Shown piece by piece: positions 37,379-46,482 of a DNA stretch of 64,000 bases. The translations under genes were made by a program, and so were the position numbers. Below the pieces are notes generated by a model. It was given only the letters and a program-made list of their open reading frames with translations. It was not told the DNA's origin and did no database searches. This DNA comes from Hydrogenophaga sp. SL48 (GTDB taxonomy: Bacteria; Pseudomonadota; Gammaproteobacteria; Burkholderiales; Burkholderiaceae_C). The DNA lies in the NCBI RefSeq assembly GCF_021729865.1, contig NZ_CP063400.1, positions 4,960,001-5,024,000 of the forward strand. Direction: 5' to 3'. The number at the start of each line of letters is the position of its first letter. Position 1 is the stretch's first letter.

Positions 37379-37882
37379 ATGGCATCCGTCAATAAAGTCA
37401 TCCTCGTCGGCAACTGCGGCCGCGACCCCGAAATCCGTTACCTGCCCTCGGGCCAGGCCGTGGCCAACGTGAGCGTGGCCACCTCCAGCCGCCGCAAGGA
37501 CAAGAACAGCGGCGAGACCATCGAAGACACCCAGTGGCACCGCGTCACTTTCTACGACCGCCTGGCCGAGATCGCCGGTGAGTACGTGAAGAAGGGCCGC
37601 CCGATCTATGTCGAAGGCCGCCTGAAGTACGGCACCTACGTGGACAAGGCCACCGGCGTGGAAAAGAACACCGTGGACATCATCGCCACCGAGCTGCAGC
37701 TGCTGGGCGGCCGCGAAGGCATGGGCGGTGGTGAAGAGGGCGGCGCAGGCGGCGGTGGGTACAGCCGTCCGGCTGCGGCCCCGCGTCAGGCCCCTGCCGC
37801 ACGCCCGGCCCCCGCGCCCGCCCCGGCGGCGGCCCGCCCGGCCAGCGGCTTCGACGACATGGACGACGACATTCCGTTCTGA
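37379..37882 (+). CDS. ssb: single-stranded DNA-binding protein
   Basis: 167 residues. The OB-fold (1-112) begins [20 protein letters not shown], with [23 protein letters not shown] and [15 protein letters not shown] Gly-rich and Ala/Pro-rich linker follows, and the acidic tip DDMDDDIPF binds partner proteins (RecO, PriA, exonuclease I). Start ATG 37379, which is distal to the upstream CLC start (divergent). A strong terminator follows at 37931. Confidence 0.96.
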   Translation: MASVNKVILVGNCGRDPEIRYLPSGQAVANVSVATSSRRKDKNSGETIEDTQWHRVTFYDRLAEIAGEYVKKGRPIYVEGRLKYGTYVDKATGVEKNTVDIIATELQLLGGREGMGGGEEGGAGGGGYSRPAAAPRQAPAARPAPAPAPAAARPASGFDDMDDDIPF

Positions 37883-37930
37883 GGAACCGGTCCCTGACGC
37901 CACGTCTTCCATCCCGGACGTGGCCTTCAC

Positions 37931-37969
37931 AACCCGCCGGGCGCCCAGCCCGGCGGGTTTTCTTTTTTT
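37931..37969 (+). terminator. Rho-independent terminator after ssb
   Basis: Stem AACCCGCCGGGC (37931-37942) with GCCCGGCGGGTT (37948-37959), loop GCCCA, then TTCTTTTTTT. The 12-bp stem is perfect with a T-rich tail, 48 bp after the ssb stop. Confidence 0.92.
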
Positions 37970-38018
37970 GAGCCACGGCCCGCAGCGGCGCGCCACCAGG
38001 TTTCGGCACAATCGCCGC

Positions 38019-39338
38019 ATGGAACCCAACCCCTACCCGTTGCCCGCCGGTGACCCGCAGCGTGAGCTGCTGCACAACGAGGTGCATGCCCGCCCGCCCG
38101 CGCGGGTGCACCTGCCCGCCCTGGTGGTGTTTGTGGCGGTGTTCAACGAAGGGGTCACGCGCGAGCAGGAGTGTGCGCACCTGAGCCGACTGCCCGGACA
38201 GCAGGCACTCACACCCGAACAGCTGCAAGGCAACTTCCTGCGCCTGCGCCTGCCCGGCTACACGCTCAAGTGGGAGCGCCACACCGAGTTCACCCGGTAT
38301 TCGCTGGTGCAGCCGCTGCCCGATGCCGCGCAGCTGGGCTCGCGCGATCCCGAGCTGCTCTCGCACATCGTGCTGCCGCCCGACTGGATCGCCGGCATTC
38401 CGGGGCGAACCTTCGCCGCCATCAAACTGGTCATGCTGCACGGCGACCTGCAACACCCGCAGGAGACCCTGGCGCTGGCGCGCACCTGGCTGGGCGAGCA
38501 CACGGTGGTGGCCTCGCTCATGGGGAACAACGCCCATTCGATGGTGGTCACCGACTTCATGCTGCGCGAGTCGGGCTACGAGCGCATGCTGGTGGTGGCG
38601 CCGACCGACACCACCGAAACCCGGGCCGGCCGCATCTCGCAGCGCCTGCTGGAGATCGAGACCTACCGCCTCATGGCCTTGCGCGGGCTGCCGGTGGCCA
38701 AGCAGCTGGGCGCACTGCTGACTCGCTCCGAACAGCAGCTCGCCGACATCACCGCCCAGATGGAGAACAAGAGCGCCACCGACCAGGCCCTGCTCGACGC
38801 GCTGGTGTCGCTGGCCGCGGGCGTGGAGCGGGCCACCGCCCAACACGCCTATCGTTTCTCCGCCACGCAGGCCTACGACACGCTGGTGGGCCAGCGCATT
38901 GCGGAGATCCGGGAACAACCGATCCCGGGCACACAGACCATCGGCGAATTCATGCAGCGCCGGCTCTCGCCGGCCATCGCCACCGTCACCGCCACCGCGC
39001 AACGCCTGGCTTCATTGTCCGAGCGCATCACGCGCACCAGCGCCCTGCTGCGCACGCGGGTGGACATCGCCACCGAGGAGCAGAACCAGCAGCTGCTGGC
39101 CAAGCTCACCAAGGGGCAGGAGCTGCAGCTCAGGCTGCAAAGCACGGTGGAAGGCCTGTCGATCGCGGCGATCTCGTACTACGTGATCAGCCTGATCCTC
39201 TACCTGGGCAAGGCGGGCAAAGAAGCGGGCCTGCCCATCAAGCCCGAGTTGCTGGCCGGCGTCATGATCCCGCTGGTGCTGTGGGCGGTGTGGCGCACCA
39301 CCAGGAAGATCCACGAGAAGCTGCACGCGGGGCATTGA
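38019..39338 (+). CDS. DUF3422 family membrane protein
   Basis: 439 residues from ATG 38019. The characteristic N-terminus RELLHNEVHARPPARVHLPA and a central DFMLRESGYERMLVV, TETRAGRISQRLLEIETYRLMALRGL are DUF3422-like. Residues ~330-410 are a helical arm (EEQNQQLLAKLTKGQELQLRLQ) followed by two C-terminal membrane helices (SIAAISYYVISLILYL and LAGVMIPLVLWAVW). Function unknown. The stop codon is followed directly by an 11-C tract and repeat copy E1. Confidence 0.85.
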   Translation: MEPNPYPLPAGDPQRELLHNEVHARPPARVHLPALVVFVAVFNEGVTREQECAHLSRLPGQQALTPEQLQGNFLRLRLPGYTLKWERHTEFTRYSLVQPLPDAAQLGSRDPELLSHIVLPPDWIAGIPGRTFAAIKLVMLHGDLQHPQETLALARTWLGEHTVVASLMGNNAHSMVVTDFMLRESGYERMLVVAPTDTTETRAGRISQRLLEIETYRLMALRGLPVAKQLGALLTRSEQQLADITAQMENKSATDQALLDALVSLAAGVERATAQHAYRFSATQAYDTLVGQRIAEIREQPIPGTQTIGEFMQRRLSPAIATVTATAQRLASLSERITRTSALLRTRVDIATEEQNQQLLAKLTKGQELQLRLQSTVEGLSIAAISYYVISLILYLGKAGKEAGLPIKPELLAGVMIPLVLWAVWRTTRKIHEKLHAGH

Positions 39339-39425
39339 CCCCCCCCCCCGCGCCGCCTGACGGCGTCACCCCCCAGGGGGCGGCACTGGCGGCCCGGCGA
39401 AGCCGGTTCCGCGGTGCCCTGAGTG
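39339..39425 (+). repeat. intergenic palindromic repeat (E1) with poly-C start
   Basis: Reverse copy: 11 consecutive C (39339-39349), GCGCCGCCTGACGGCG, CCCCCCAGGGGG, GGCCCGGCGAAGCCGGTTCC, ending GCGGTGCCCTGAGTG. It starts at the base following the DUF3422 stop codon. E1 and E2 form an inverted pair filling nearly all of the 39339-39549 gap. Confidence 0.75.
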
Positions 39426-39446
39426 AAGGCACCTCGCGCCGGAGGG

Positions 39447-39546
39447 GAAGTTCAGCCCAGGGTGCGGTGGAACCGGCTCCGCCGGGCCACTCGCATCGCC
39501 CCTTGAGGGGCGGAGCGGTTACGCGAAGCGAACAAGCGACGGGGGT
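39447..39546 (-). repeat. intergenic palindromic repeat (E2)
   Basis: Forward copy: GAAGTTCAGCCCAG (as in copy B), GGAACCGGCTCCGCCGGGCC, CCCCTTGAGGGG, a diverged middle with TTACGCGAAGCGAA, then GACGGGGGT. It ends 3 bp from the stop of the minus-strand DUF4395 gene. Compared with B, the hairpin stems are kept although loop and stem bases changed (CCGGC-TCC-GCCGG, shorter CCCC/GGGG). Confidence 0.72.
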
Positions 39547-39549
39547 GGG

Positions 39550-40317
39550 TCAAGTGCATCCGTTGTGCAGCTTCCACTGCGCTTCGTGCCCGATTGCCTT
39601 GGCAAAGGCGGGCACCTGGCAGCGCTCGGCTTCGGCTGCGCTGGCTTCGCCCGGGGTGGGCTTGAGGCCCATCTCCTCCAGCGTGGCCATCTCGTCAAAG
39701 CCGCCCTGCACGGCGCCAGTCTGGTCCACCCAGCCTTTGGCGAGGGTGATCGCTCCCACGAACAGCAGCAGCATGGCAGCCTGCCCGAGGCCCATGCCGA
39801 AGCCCTTTGAGGCCGGCATCTCGCACACCCCGCCTGGGCAGAGCTGGGCCTGCTCCTTGTTGAACAGGTTGTACAGCTTGCAGCCCAGGCAGATGCCGAA
39901 CGCGGTCTCGAAGAACATCAGCGTGAGGCAGCTGGCGCAGACCAGCATGTTCACCGGGCCCATGTAGCGGTTGAACACCATCAGGTAGAGCATGGCGCCA
40001 CCCAGCAGCAGGCCCAGACCCCAGGCAAAACGCTTCTGCGGCGCGCCGACCCATTCGGGCGTCTGTTTGCGCACGATCCAGCCGCCGACGATCATGCTCG
40101 GCGCCCAGCGCGGGTTGATCATGCGCAGCGCCATGTCGATCAGGAACACGATCACGAACAGGCGCGTGGGCTGGTAGTTGGCGGTCAGCAGCGCGTTCAT
40201 GAACGACACCACGGCCGGGAAAAACAGCAGGCCGGCGGCGGCGCGCACCGTGCGCTCGTTGACCACGCGGATGGGGTAGCCCTCGACGGTTTCGCCGAAC
40301 TGAAAAATGCGATCCAT
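39550..40317 (-). CDS. DUF4395 membrane protein with C-terminal Cys-rich tail
   Basis: 255 residues from ATG 40317 with AGGAG 6 bp upstream. Four hydrophobic helices are preceded by QFGETVEGYPIRVVNERTVRAAAG, the DUF4395 opening. A CLGCKLYNLF segment and a second pair in QLCPGGVCEMP lie on the same side, suggesting a thiol or metal site; a further Cys-containing tail (ERCQVPAF, NGCT) ends the protein. DUF4395 proteins are often found with thioredoxin-like and sulfur-metabolism genes; none is adjacent here. Function unknown. Confidence 0.75.
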   Translation of the reverse strand: MDRIFQFGETVEGYPIRVVNERTVRAAAGLLFFPAVVSFMNALLTANYQPTRLFVIVFLIDMALRMINPRWAPSMIVGGWIVRKQTPEWVGAPQKRFAWGLGLLLGGAMLYLMVFNRYMGPVNMLVCASCLTLMFFETAFGICLGCKLYNLFNKEQAQLCPGGVCEMPASKGFGMGLGQAAMLLLFVGAITLAKGWVDQTGAVQGGFDEMATLEEMGLKPTPGEASAAEAERCQVPAFAKAIGHEAQWKLHNGCT

Positions 40318-40742
40318 GCGCGACTCCTAATATAAGTGTGTGGTTGTACATGGATTGAGAGCGCGGCGCCAGCCCGAAGTTTCCCGCCCCTGCGCCGACG
40401 GTACGGCCCCCAGCAGCAGCACGCCCGCGCGCGAAGGCGCCACGCGCTGCGGCGCGTGGCGCAGGTGCGGCACACGCTCGCGCTGCCCCGAGAGGCGCGA
40501 CGGTGACATCGGGCACGGCGAAGTGGTGCGACACCTCGTTGCAACGGCGCACGACCACGCTGCGTTCCCGGATACGCTGGGACCAGTGGGCCGCGGTGGC
40601 CGCCAGCGGTATTGCCGTCAAACGCGATGTGCGGTTCAGGCAGGCCTTTGACCATTGGATGGCACCATTCTTCCTATACTCGTTTGGGTCTCCTTGAGAA
40701 AACGCAAGTCGCTGCCGAAGCTGCGGATTTGAGAGCATCTAA
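40318..40742. other. 425-bp intergenic region, no convincing gene
   Basis: I found no ORF with a good start, SD and family resemblance in either direction. Minus-strand reading frames give Arg/Ala-rich peptides that change character mid-way, as expected for a decayed or non-coding stretch. AT-rich positions near the ends (TAATATAAG at 40329 and TATACT at 40675) may be promoter elements for the DUF4395 gene and the methyltransferase respectively. Confidence 0.5.
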
Positions 40743-41462
40743 ATGAATCAGACAAACGCCGATCCCGATCAATTGCCCATCGTGCGCGACGAACTCGATG
40801 TGCTGGACGACCTGGCGCCTTTGGCCGAGCAACGCATCATCGAACTGGGCTGCGGCGACGCCCGGCTGGCGCGCGCGTTGCTGCTGCGCCATGTGGGCAG
40901 CCAGGTGCTGGGGCTGGAGGTGGACGCCGTGCAGCACACCAAAAACGTTTCGAGTCCGCAGGAGCGGCTGTTGTTCGTGGCCGGCAGCGCCGAAGCCGTG
41001 CCGTTCCCCGACGCGGTCTTTGACGGCGCGATGATGCTCAAGAGCCTGCACCACGTGCCGCTCGACGGCATGGACGCAGCGGTGGCCGAGGTCGCGCGCG
41101 TGGTCAAACCCGGTGGCTGGTTCTACGTGAGCGAGCCGATCTTCGGCGGCGCGCTCAACGAGATCGTTCGCCTCTACAACGACGAGAACACCGTGCGACG
41201 GGCCGCGCAGGCCGCGCTGGACCGCGCGCTCGCCGCCGGCACCCACTGGGAGGCTGCGGGCGAGCGGCGTTTCGCGCAGCCCGTGCACTTCAAGGACCGG
41301 ACCGACTTCGAGCAGCGCATGCTCTACCCCAGTTTCGCCGACCACCACATCACACCCGCGCTGGTTGCGCGTGTGCGCGCCGCGTTCGAGCCGCACTGCG
41401 GCCCCGACGGCGCCCACTTCGTGCGGCCCATGCATGTGCGGCTGCTGCGCCGCAAAGTTTGA
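40743..41462 (+). CDS. class I SAM-dependent methyltransferase
   Basis: 239 residues. The Rossmann methyltransferase motifs are present: motif I IIELGCGDARLARALL, post-I acid in LGLEVDAVQ, AEAVPFPDAVFDGAMMLKSLHHV (motif IV region) and VVKPGGWFYVSEPIFGGAL. It resembles UbiE/COQ5-like or Methyltransf_11 proteins. The substrate is unknown. It stands alone after the 425-bp gap; 130 bp separate it from the LysR gene. Confidence 0.88.
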   Translation: MNQTNADPDQLPIVRDELDVLDDLAPLAEQRIIELGCGDARLARALLLRHVGSQVLGLEVDAVQHTKNVSSPQERLLFVAGSAEAVPFPDAVFDGAMMLKSLHHVPLDGMDAAVAEVARVVKPGGWFYVSEPIFGGALNEIVRLYNDENTVRRAAQAALDRALAAGTHWEAAGERRFAQPVHFKDRTDFEQRMLYPSFADHHITPALVARVRAAFEPHCGPDGAHFVRPMHVRLLRRKV

Positions 41463-41592
41463 CGGTGCGCCGATGACCGGGCGAATACCCGTGTGAGAGG
41501 TGTTCGGCGTCGGCCAATAATCCACCGGCAAGAACATCGAACAGGCGCCCACAGCAGCGCGCCGGTTGTGCCACCCGAGACAAGGACGCTTC

Positions 41593-42567
41593 ATGGAACT
41601 GCGGCAGTTGCGCTACTTCGTTCGCATCGTCGAGCTCGGCTCCATGAGCCGGGCGGCGGCGGACCTGGACATGGTGCAGTCCGCGCTCAGCCAGCAGATC
41701 ACGCGGCTGGAGGGCGAGCTGTCCACGCGGCTCCTGCACCGCACGCCGCGCGGCGTGGCGCCCACCGAGGCGGGCGTGGCGTTCTTCCGGGAGGCGCAGC
41801 TCACCCTGCGCCATGCCGAGCAGGCCATGCGTGTCGCGCAGCAGGCGCGCCTGTCAGGCACCGTCAGCGTGGGGCTGGCGCCCACCACCTCGGCGGTGCT
41901 CGGGCTGCCGCTCATGCAGGCCATGCGAGAGCGTTACCCGGACGTGCGCCTGCACATGGTGGAGAGCATGTCGGGCCACCTCACCGCCATGCTCAACGCC
42001 CGCCAGCTCGACCTGGCGGTGCTGTTCGACACGCGCCTGCACCAGACCCGACAGGCTGGTGGCGGGCGACGCTGGGGCGTGATGCCGCTGCTGGAGGAAG
42101 ACCTGTTCCTCGTGCGCCGCGCCGCCGCGCCGCGCCTGCCGGCCGAAATCGCCATCGCCGACCTGGCCGACGAGCCGCTGATCCTGCCCACCGGCCCGCA
42201 CGGCCTGCGCAGCACGCTGGACACGGCGTTTGCCGGCGCCGGCATCTCCCCGCGCGTGGTGCTGGAGGTGGACTCGCTCGCCATGGTGATGGCCGCGGTG
42301 AATGCCGGACTGGGTTCCACGCTGCAGCCCTGGGCGGCCCTGGGCCGTTACCCGGACGCCGCACAGCGCTTCCAGTGCGCGCGCCTCACCGACGCCCCCG
42401 CGCGCCGCGTGAACCTGCTGTGCACCCTGTCGGACGACGAGTTGTCACCCGCCGCACTGGCCGCACGGGTGGTGCTGCTGGACTGCGTGCGCTCGCTGCT
42501 GAGCGACGGCCGGTGGTTCGGCGCCACCGCCCTCGCAGCCGTGCCTGCCACCCATCACACTTTGTGA
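41593..42567 (+). CDS. LysR-family transcriptional regulator (probable tcu regulator)
   Basis: 324 residues from ATG 41593 (AAGGA upstream). The LysR wHTH is at 1-62: MELRQLRYFVRIVELGSMSR, DLDMVQSALSQQITRLEGEL. The co-inducer domain follows (about 90-300). It lies 106 bp upstream of tcuA on the same strand, unlike the divergent arrangement most LysR genes have. In Salmonella the tcu genes are controlled by the LysR-type TcuR, so a similar role is likely. A hairpin lies just beyond its stop. Confidence 0.88.
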   Translation: MELRQLRYFVRIVELGSMSRAAADLDMVQSALSQQITRLEGELSTRLLHRTPRGVAPTEAGVAFFREAQLTLRHAEQAMRVAQQARLSGTVSVGLAPTTSAVLGLPLMQAMRERYPDVRLHMVESMSGHLTAMLNARQLDLAVLFDTRLHQTRQAGGGRRWGVMPLLEEDLFLVRRAAAPRLPAEIAIADLADEPLILPTGPHGLRSTLDTAFAGAGISPRVVLEVDSLAMVMAAVNAGLGSTLQPWAALGRYPDAAQRFQCARLTDAPARRVNLLCTLSDDELSPAALAARVVLLDCVRSLLSDGRWFGATALAAVPATHHTL

Positions 42568-42583
42568 TACCCCCATGACGTGA

Positions 42584-42601
42584 GCCCGCTGCACAGCGGG
42601 C
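42584..42601 (+). terminator. hairpin between LysR and tcuA
   Basis: GCCCGC-TGCACA-GCGGGC, a 6-bp GC stem whose loop ends can also pair (TG/CA), followed by CTGGGTCTTTCT. It is 17 bp past the LysR stop and could partially terminate the regulator transcript ahead of tcuA. The T-tract is weak. Confidence 0.45.
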
Positions 42602-42673
42602 CTGGGTCTTTCTACATTCCCTCATGCGCCGGATGCGTTCCGGCGCCCCACGAGAGAAAGCAGAAGGAGACCC

Positions 42674-44107
42674 ATGTCAACGGACCCCGATGTTCTGGTG
42701 ATCGGCGGCGGCAACGCCGCCCTGTGCGCCGCCTTGATGGCCCGCGAGGCCGGGGCCAGCGTGTTGCTGCTCGAAGCCGCGCCGCGCGAATGGCGCGGCG
42801 GCAACTCCGCCCACACCCGCAACCTGCGCTGCATGCACGACGCGCCGCAGGATGTGCTGGTCGATGCCTACCCCGAAGAAGAGTTCTGGCAGGACCTGCT
42901 GAAGGTCACCGGCGGCAAGACCAACGAGACGCTGGCCCGGCTGGTCATCCGCGCCTCGTCGAACTGCCGCGACTGGATGCGCCGCCACGGCGTGCATTTC
43001 CAGCCGCCGCTGTCGGGCGCGCTGCACGTGGCGCGCACCAACGCCTTCTTCATGGGCGGTGGCAAGGCGCTGGTGAACGCCTACTTCCGCAGCGCCGAGG
43101 CGCTGGGTGTGCAGGTGCGCTACGACGCGCCGGTGGACCGCATCGAGATGGACAGCGGTCGCTTCGTCGCCGCCCACGTGAACGGCCAGCGCATCACCGC
43201 CAAGGCCTGCGTGCTGGCCGCCGGTGGTTTTGAATCGAACCGCGACTGGCTGCGCGAGGCCTGGGGCCAGAACCAGCGCGGCGAATGGCCGTCGGACAAC
43301 TTCCTGATCCGCGGCACGGCCTTCAACCAGGGCGTGTTGCTGCGCCACCTGCTCGACGACCACAGCGCCGACCGCATCGGCGATCCGACGCAGGCGCACA
43401 TGGTGGCGATCGACGCGCGCGCGCCGCTGTACGACGGCGGCATCTGCACCCGCATCGACTGCGTGTCGCTGGGCGTGGTGGTGAACCGCGACGGCGAGCG
43501 CTTCTACGACGAGGGAGAGGATTTCTGGCCCAAGCGCTACGCCATCTGGGGCCGCCTGGTGGCGCAGCAGCCGGGGCAGATCGGCTACTCGATCATCGAC
43601 AGCAAGGCCATCGGCCGCTTCATGCCGCCGGTGTTCCCGGGCGTGAAAGCCGACAGCCTGCCCGAGCTGGCGCACAAGCTCGGCCTGGATGTGGACACCT
43701 TCATGCGCACGCTGGACGGCTACAACGCCGCCTGCCGCGTGGGCACCTTTGACCACACCGCGCTGGACGACTGCCACACCGAAGGCATCACCCCGGCCAA
43801 GACCCACTGGGCGCGCCCCATCGACACCGCGCCCTATTACGGCTACGCGCTCAGGCCCGGCGTGACCTTCACCTACCTCGGCCTGCACACCGACGACACG
43901 GCCGCCGTGCGCTTCAACAACCAGCCCAGCAGCAACCTCTTCGTCGCCGGCGAAATGATGGCCGGCAACGTGCTGGGCCAGGGCTACACGGCGGGCGTGG
44001 GCATGAGCATCGGCACGGCGTTCGGCCGCATCGCCGGCACGAACGCTGCACGGGCCGCCCAGGCCACCCGCACCACCCCCACCGGAGCCCACCATGCACA
44101 CGCTTGA
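42674..44107 (+). CDS. tcuA: FAD-dependent tricarballylate dehydrogenase
   Basis: 477 residues. The FAD-binding N-terminus is [22 protein letters not shown] and the flavoprotein_2 core follows: [35 protein letters not shown], and a C-terminal [22 protein letters not shown] closing segment ([20 protein letters not shown]). TcuA oxidises tricarballylate to cis-aconitate. GGAG SD at 42667. It overlaps tcuB by 14 bp. The same fold serves other tricarboxylate or fumarate-type dehydrogenases, so the substrate is inferred from the neighbours. Confidence 0.87.
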   Translation: MSTDPDVLVIGGGNAALCAALMAREAGASVLLLEAAPREWRGGNSAHTRNLRCMHDAPQDVLVDAYPEEEFWQDLLKVTGGKTNETLARLVIRASSNCRDWMRRHGVHFQPPLSGALHVARTNAFFMGGGKALVNAYFRSAEALGVQVRYDAPVDRIEMDSGRFVAAHVNGQRITAKACVLAAGGFESNRDWLREAWGQNQRGEWPSDNFLIRGTAFNQGVLLRHLLDDHSADRIGDPTQAHMVAIDARAPLYDGGICTRIDCVSLGVVVNRDGERFYDEGEDFWPKRYAIWGRLVAQQPGQIGYSIIDSKAIGRFMPPVFPGVKADSLPELAHKLGLDVDTFMRTLDGYNAACRVGTFDHTALDDCHTEGITPAKTHWARPIDTAPYYGYALRPGVTFTYLGLHTDDTAAVRFNNQPSSNLFVAGEMMAGNVLGQGYTAGVGMSIGTAFGRIAGTNAARAAQATRTTPTGAHHAHA

Positions 44108-45275
44108 AGCCCTCTCGCGCGACGCCAGCGCCCTGGCCAACGGAGAGACCGTGCTGTCCGCCCCCGAAACCGAAGTGGCGCGCCAGATGCAGATCTGCAA
44201 CGCCTGCCGCTACTGCGAAGGCTTCTGCGCCGTGTTCCCGGCCATGACGCGCCGGCTCGAATTCGGCAAGGCCGACATCCACTTCCTGGCCAACCTCTGC
44301 CACAACTGCGGCGCCTGCCTGCACGCCTGCCAGTACGCCCCGCCGCACGAATTCGCGGTCAACGTGCCGCAGGCCATGGCCCAGGTGCGCGGCCAGACCT
44401 ATGTGGATTACGCCTGGCCGCCGGCGCTGGGCCGGCTCTACCAGCGCCAGGGGCTCACGCTGTCGCTGGCGCTGACTGCCGGCCTCGCGCTGTTCCTGGT
44501 GCTGGCCGTGGTGCTCCAGGGGCAAGGCTTGGGCGCGCTGTGGAGCGCGCCGGGTGGCGACTTCTACGACCTCTTTCCGCACAACCTGCTGGTCGGGCTG
44601 TTCGCGCCGGTGTTCCTGTTTGCCACGCTGGCGCTGGCCCTGGGCGTGCGCCGCTTCTGGCGCGATGTGACACCCGCCACCAGCGGCGCGCCGCTGTCGG
44701 CCCCCGCCACGGCCGAGGCGGCCGATGCCGTGATGCGCCTGAAGTACCTGGACGGGGGTCACGGCGAGGGCTGCCACAACGAAGACGACGCCTACACGCT
44801 CTCGCGCAGGCGCTTCCACCACCTCACGTTCTACGGCTTCATGCTGTGTTTCGCCGCCACCAGCGTGGCCACGCTCTACCACTACCTGCTGGGCCAGCCC
44901 GCGCCCTACGACCTGCCCAGCCTGCCCAAGCTGCTGGGCGCGGTGGGCGGCGTGAGCCTGGCGCTGGGCACGGCAGGCCTGTGGTGGCTGAACCTGAAAC
45001 GCAACCCACAACACGGCGACGCCGCGCAAAAAACCATGGACCGCGGCTTCATCGCCCTGCTGTTCCTCACCGCCACCAGCGGCCTGGCCCTGTGGGCGGC
45101 GCGCGGCACACCGGCCCTGGCGCTGACCCTGTGCCTGCACCTGGGCGCGGTGATGGCGCTGTTCGCCACCATGCCCTACGGCAAGTTCGGCCACGGCATC
45201 TTCCGCACCGCCGCGCTGCTGCGCCACGCGGTGGAAAAGCGCTTGCCCAACCCGGTCGGTCTGGGCGCCGATTGA
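44094..45275 (+). CDS. tcuB: tricarballylate utilisation Fe-S/cytochrome-type protein
   Basis: 393 residues. N-terminal iron-sulfur ligands [15 protein letters not shown] (about 35-49) and [19 protein letters not shown] (about 70-88), then about six membrane helices with histidines ([34 protein letters not shown]) likely binding haem b. TcuB reoxidises the flavin of TcuA and passes electrons to the quinone pool. It overlaps tcuA by 14 bp, and the Bug receptor follows after 68 bp. Confidence 0.9.
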   Translation: MHTLEALSRDASALANGETVLSAPETEVARQMQICNACRYCEGFCAVFPAMTRRLEFGKADIHFLANLCHNCGACLHACQYAPPHEFAVNVPQAMAQVRGQTYVDYAWPPALGRLYQRQGLTLSLALTAGLALFLVLAVVLQGQGLGALWSAPGGDFYDLFPHNLLVGLFAPVFLFATLALALGVRRFWRDVTPATSGAPLSAPATAEAADAVMRLKYLDGGHGEGCHNEDDAYTLSRRRFHHLTFYGFMLCFAATSVATLYHYLLGQPAPYDLPSLPKLLGAVGGVSLALGTAGLWWLNLKRNPQHGDAAQKTMDRGFIALLFLTATSGLALWAARGTPALALTLCLHLGAVMALFATMPYGKFGHGIFRTAALLRHAVEKRLPNPVGLGAD

Positions 45276-45343
45276 ACCCACGCTGTTCGACCGTTTTCTT
45301 TCCACGACTTCCACCCCACGAACCTCACCGAGGAGACCTCACC

Positions 45344-46333
45344 ATGCAAAAACGACACGTCCTTCGCGCCACCGCGCTCGCCCTTTCCACCCTGTGGCTG
45401 GGGGGGCTGACACATGCCCAAGCCCAGGCGCTGGACTTCCCGCCCAAAAAGCCCGTCACCCTGGTGGTCGGTTTCGCGGCCGGCGGCGCGGCCGACGCGG
45501 CCGCGCGCCTGATCGCCAAGAAGCTGGGCGAGAACATCGGCCAGACGGTGATCGTGGAGAACAAGGGCGGCGCGGGCGGCAACATCGCGCACCAGTTCGT
45601 CTCCAAAGCGGCGCCCGACGGCTCGGTGCTGCTGTTCGGGTCCGTGGGCCCGCTCACCATCGCGCCGCACCTGATGAAGCTGCCCTACGACCCCTTTGTG
45701 GACCTCACCCCCATCTCGGGCGGTGTGTACTTTCCCAACGTGCTCGTGGTGCACAAGGGCGTGGGCGTGAAGACGCTGGCCGAGTTCGTGCAGCTGGAGA
45801 AGAAAAAGCCCGGCAGCGTGGACTTCGCTTCCACCGGGGCGGGCTCGGCCTCGCACCTGGCGGGCGAGCTGTTCAACCAGCGCGCGGGTATCAACATGGT
45901 CCACGTGCCCTACAAGGGCGGCGCGCCCGCGCTGCAAGACCTGCTGGGCGAGCGCATCGCCTCGTACTTCTCGGCCCCGCCCACGGCCATGCCGCACATC
46001 GAGAGCGGCAAGCTCGTGCCGCTCGCCACCACCGGTCTCACGCGCCCGGCCTACCTGCCCAACATCCCCACCGTGGCCGAGGCCGGCTACCCCGGCTTTG
46101 AGGCGCTCAACTGGTACGCCTTCGTGGCGCCGGGCAAAACCCCTGTGCCGCTGCTGGACCGCTGGAACCAGGAGATCGTGAAGGCGCTGAACGACGCAGG
46201 TGTGAAGGACGCGCTGACCCACCACGGACTGACCCCGCAGCCCACCACGCGCGCCGAGTTCGCGGCGTTCATGAAGAAGGAATCCGCCCAGTGGGCGGCC
46301 ATCGTCAAGGAGCGCAAGATCACGGCCGATTGA
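45344..46333 (+). CDS. Bug-family tripartite tricarboxylate receptor
   Basis: 329 residues from ATG 45344, with AGGAG 8 bp upstream. A signal peptide ends near LTHAQAQA. The Bug/TctC features are YPPKKPVTLVVGFAAGGAAD-like (FPPKKPVTLVVGFAAGGAAD), NKGGAGGNIAH, HVPYKGGAPALQDLLGERI and TVAEAGYPGFEALNWYAF. Bug proteins bind organic acids in the periplasm, usually for a TctAB permease. No TctA/TctB or TcuC gene is adjacent. It may serve a TctAB elsewhere or act in signalling to the LysR regulator. Confidence 0.9.
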   Translation: MQKRHVLRATALALSTLWLGGLTHAQAQALDFPPKKPVTLVVGFAAGGAADAAARLIAKKLGENIGQTVIVENKGGAGGNIAHQFVSKAAPDGSVLLFGSVGPLTIAPHLMKLPYDPFVDLTPISGGVYFPNVLVVHKGVGVKTLAEFVQLEKKKPGSVDFASTGAGSASHLAGELFNQRAGINMVHVPYKGGAPALQDLLGERIASYFSAPPTAMPHIESGKLVPLATTGLTRPAYLPNIPTVAEAGYPGFEALNWYAFVAPGKTPVPLLDRWNQEIVKALNDAGVKDALTHHGLTPQPTTRAEFAAFMKKESAQWAAIVKERKITAD

Positions 46334-46397
46334 GCTCCGCCAGCCAGAATCCGCTTTCCCAGGTGCCGGAGCGCAACCCAGCCGCATGAAATGGCGC

Positions 46398-46478
46398 CAC
46401 TCAGGGCACCGCCGGGCCGGCTTTGCCGGACGGCCAGTGCCGCCCCCTTGAGGGGGTCGCGCGCAGCGCGGCGGGGGT
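46398..46478 (-). repeat. intergenic palindromic repeat (F)
   Basis: Forward copy: CACTCAGGGCACCG (the same end as E1), GGGCCGGCTTTGCCGGACGG, CCCCCTTGAGGGGG, GCGCGCAGCGCGGC and G5T. It begins 4 bp after the stop codon of the minus-strand mnmA. Confidence 0.75.
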
Positions 46479-46482
46479 CACT

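Noticed and set aside
40197..40655. Possible minus-strand gene in the 425-bp gap
   Set aside because: Starts with a plausible peptide but soon becomes Arg-rich and overlaps the DUF4395 gene in another frame. No SD and no family.
40648..40680. TTGACC and TATACT as a promoter for the methyltransferase
   Set aside because: The spacing between them is 21 bp, too long for a standard sigma-70 promoter. Kept only as a possible -10.
42553..42567. ATCACA-CTT-TGTGAT at the end of the LysR gene as a CRP site
   Set aside because: The half-sites are in the opposite polarity to CRP (TGTGA-N6-TCACA) and lie inside coding sequence ending at the stop codon.
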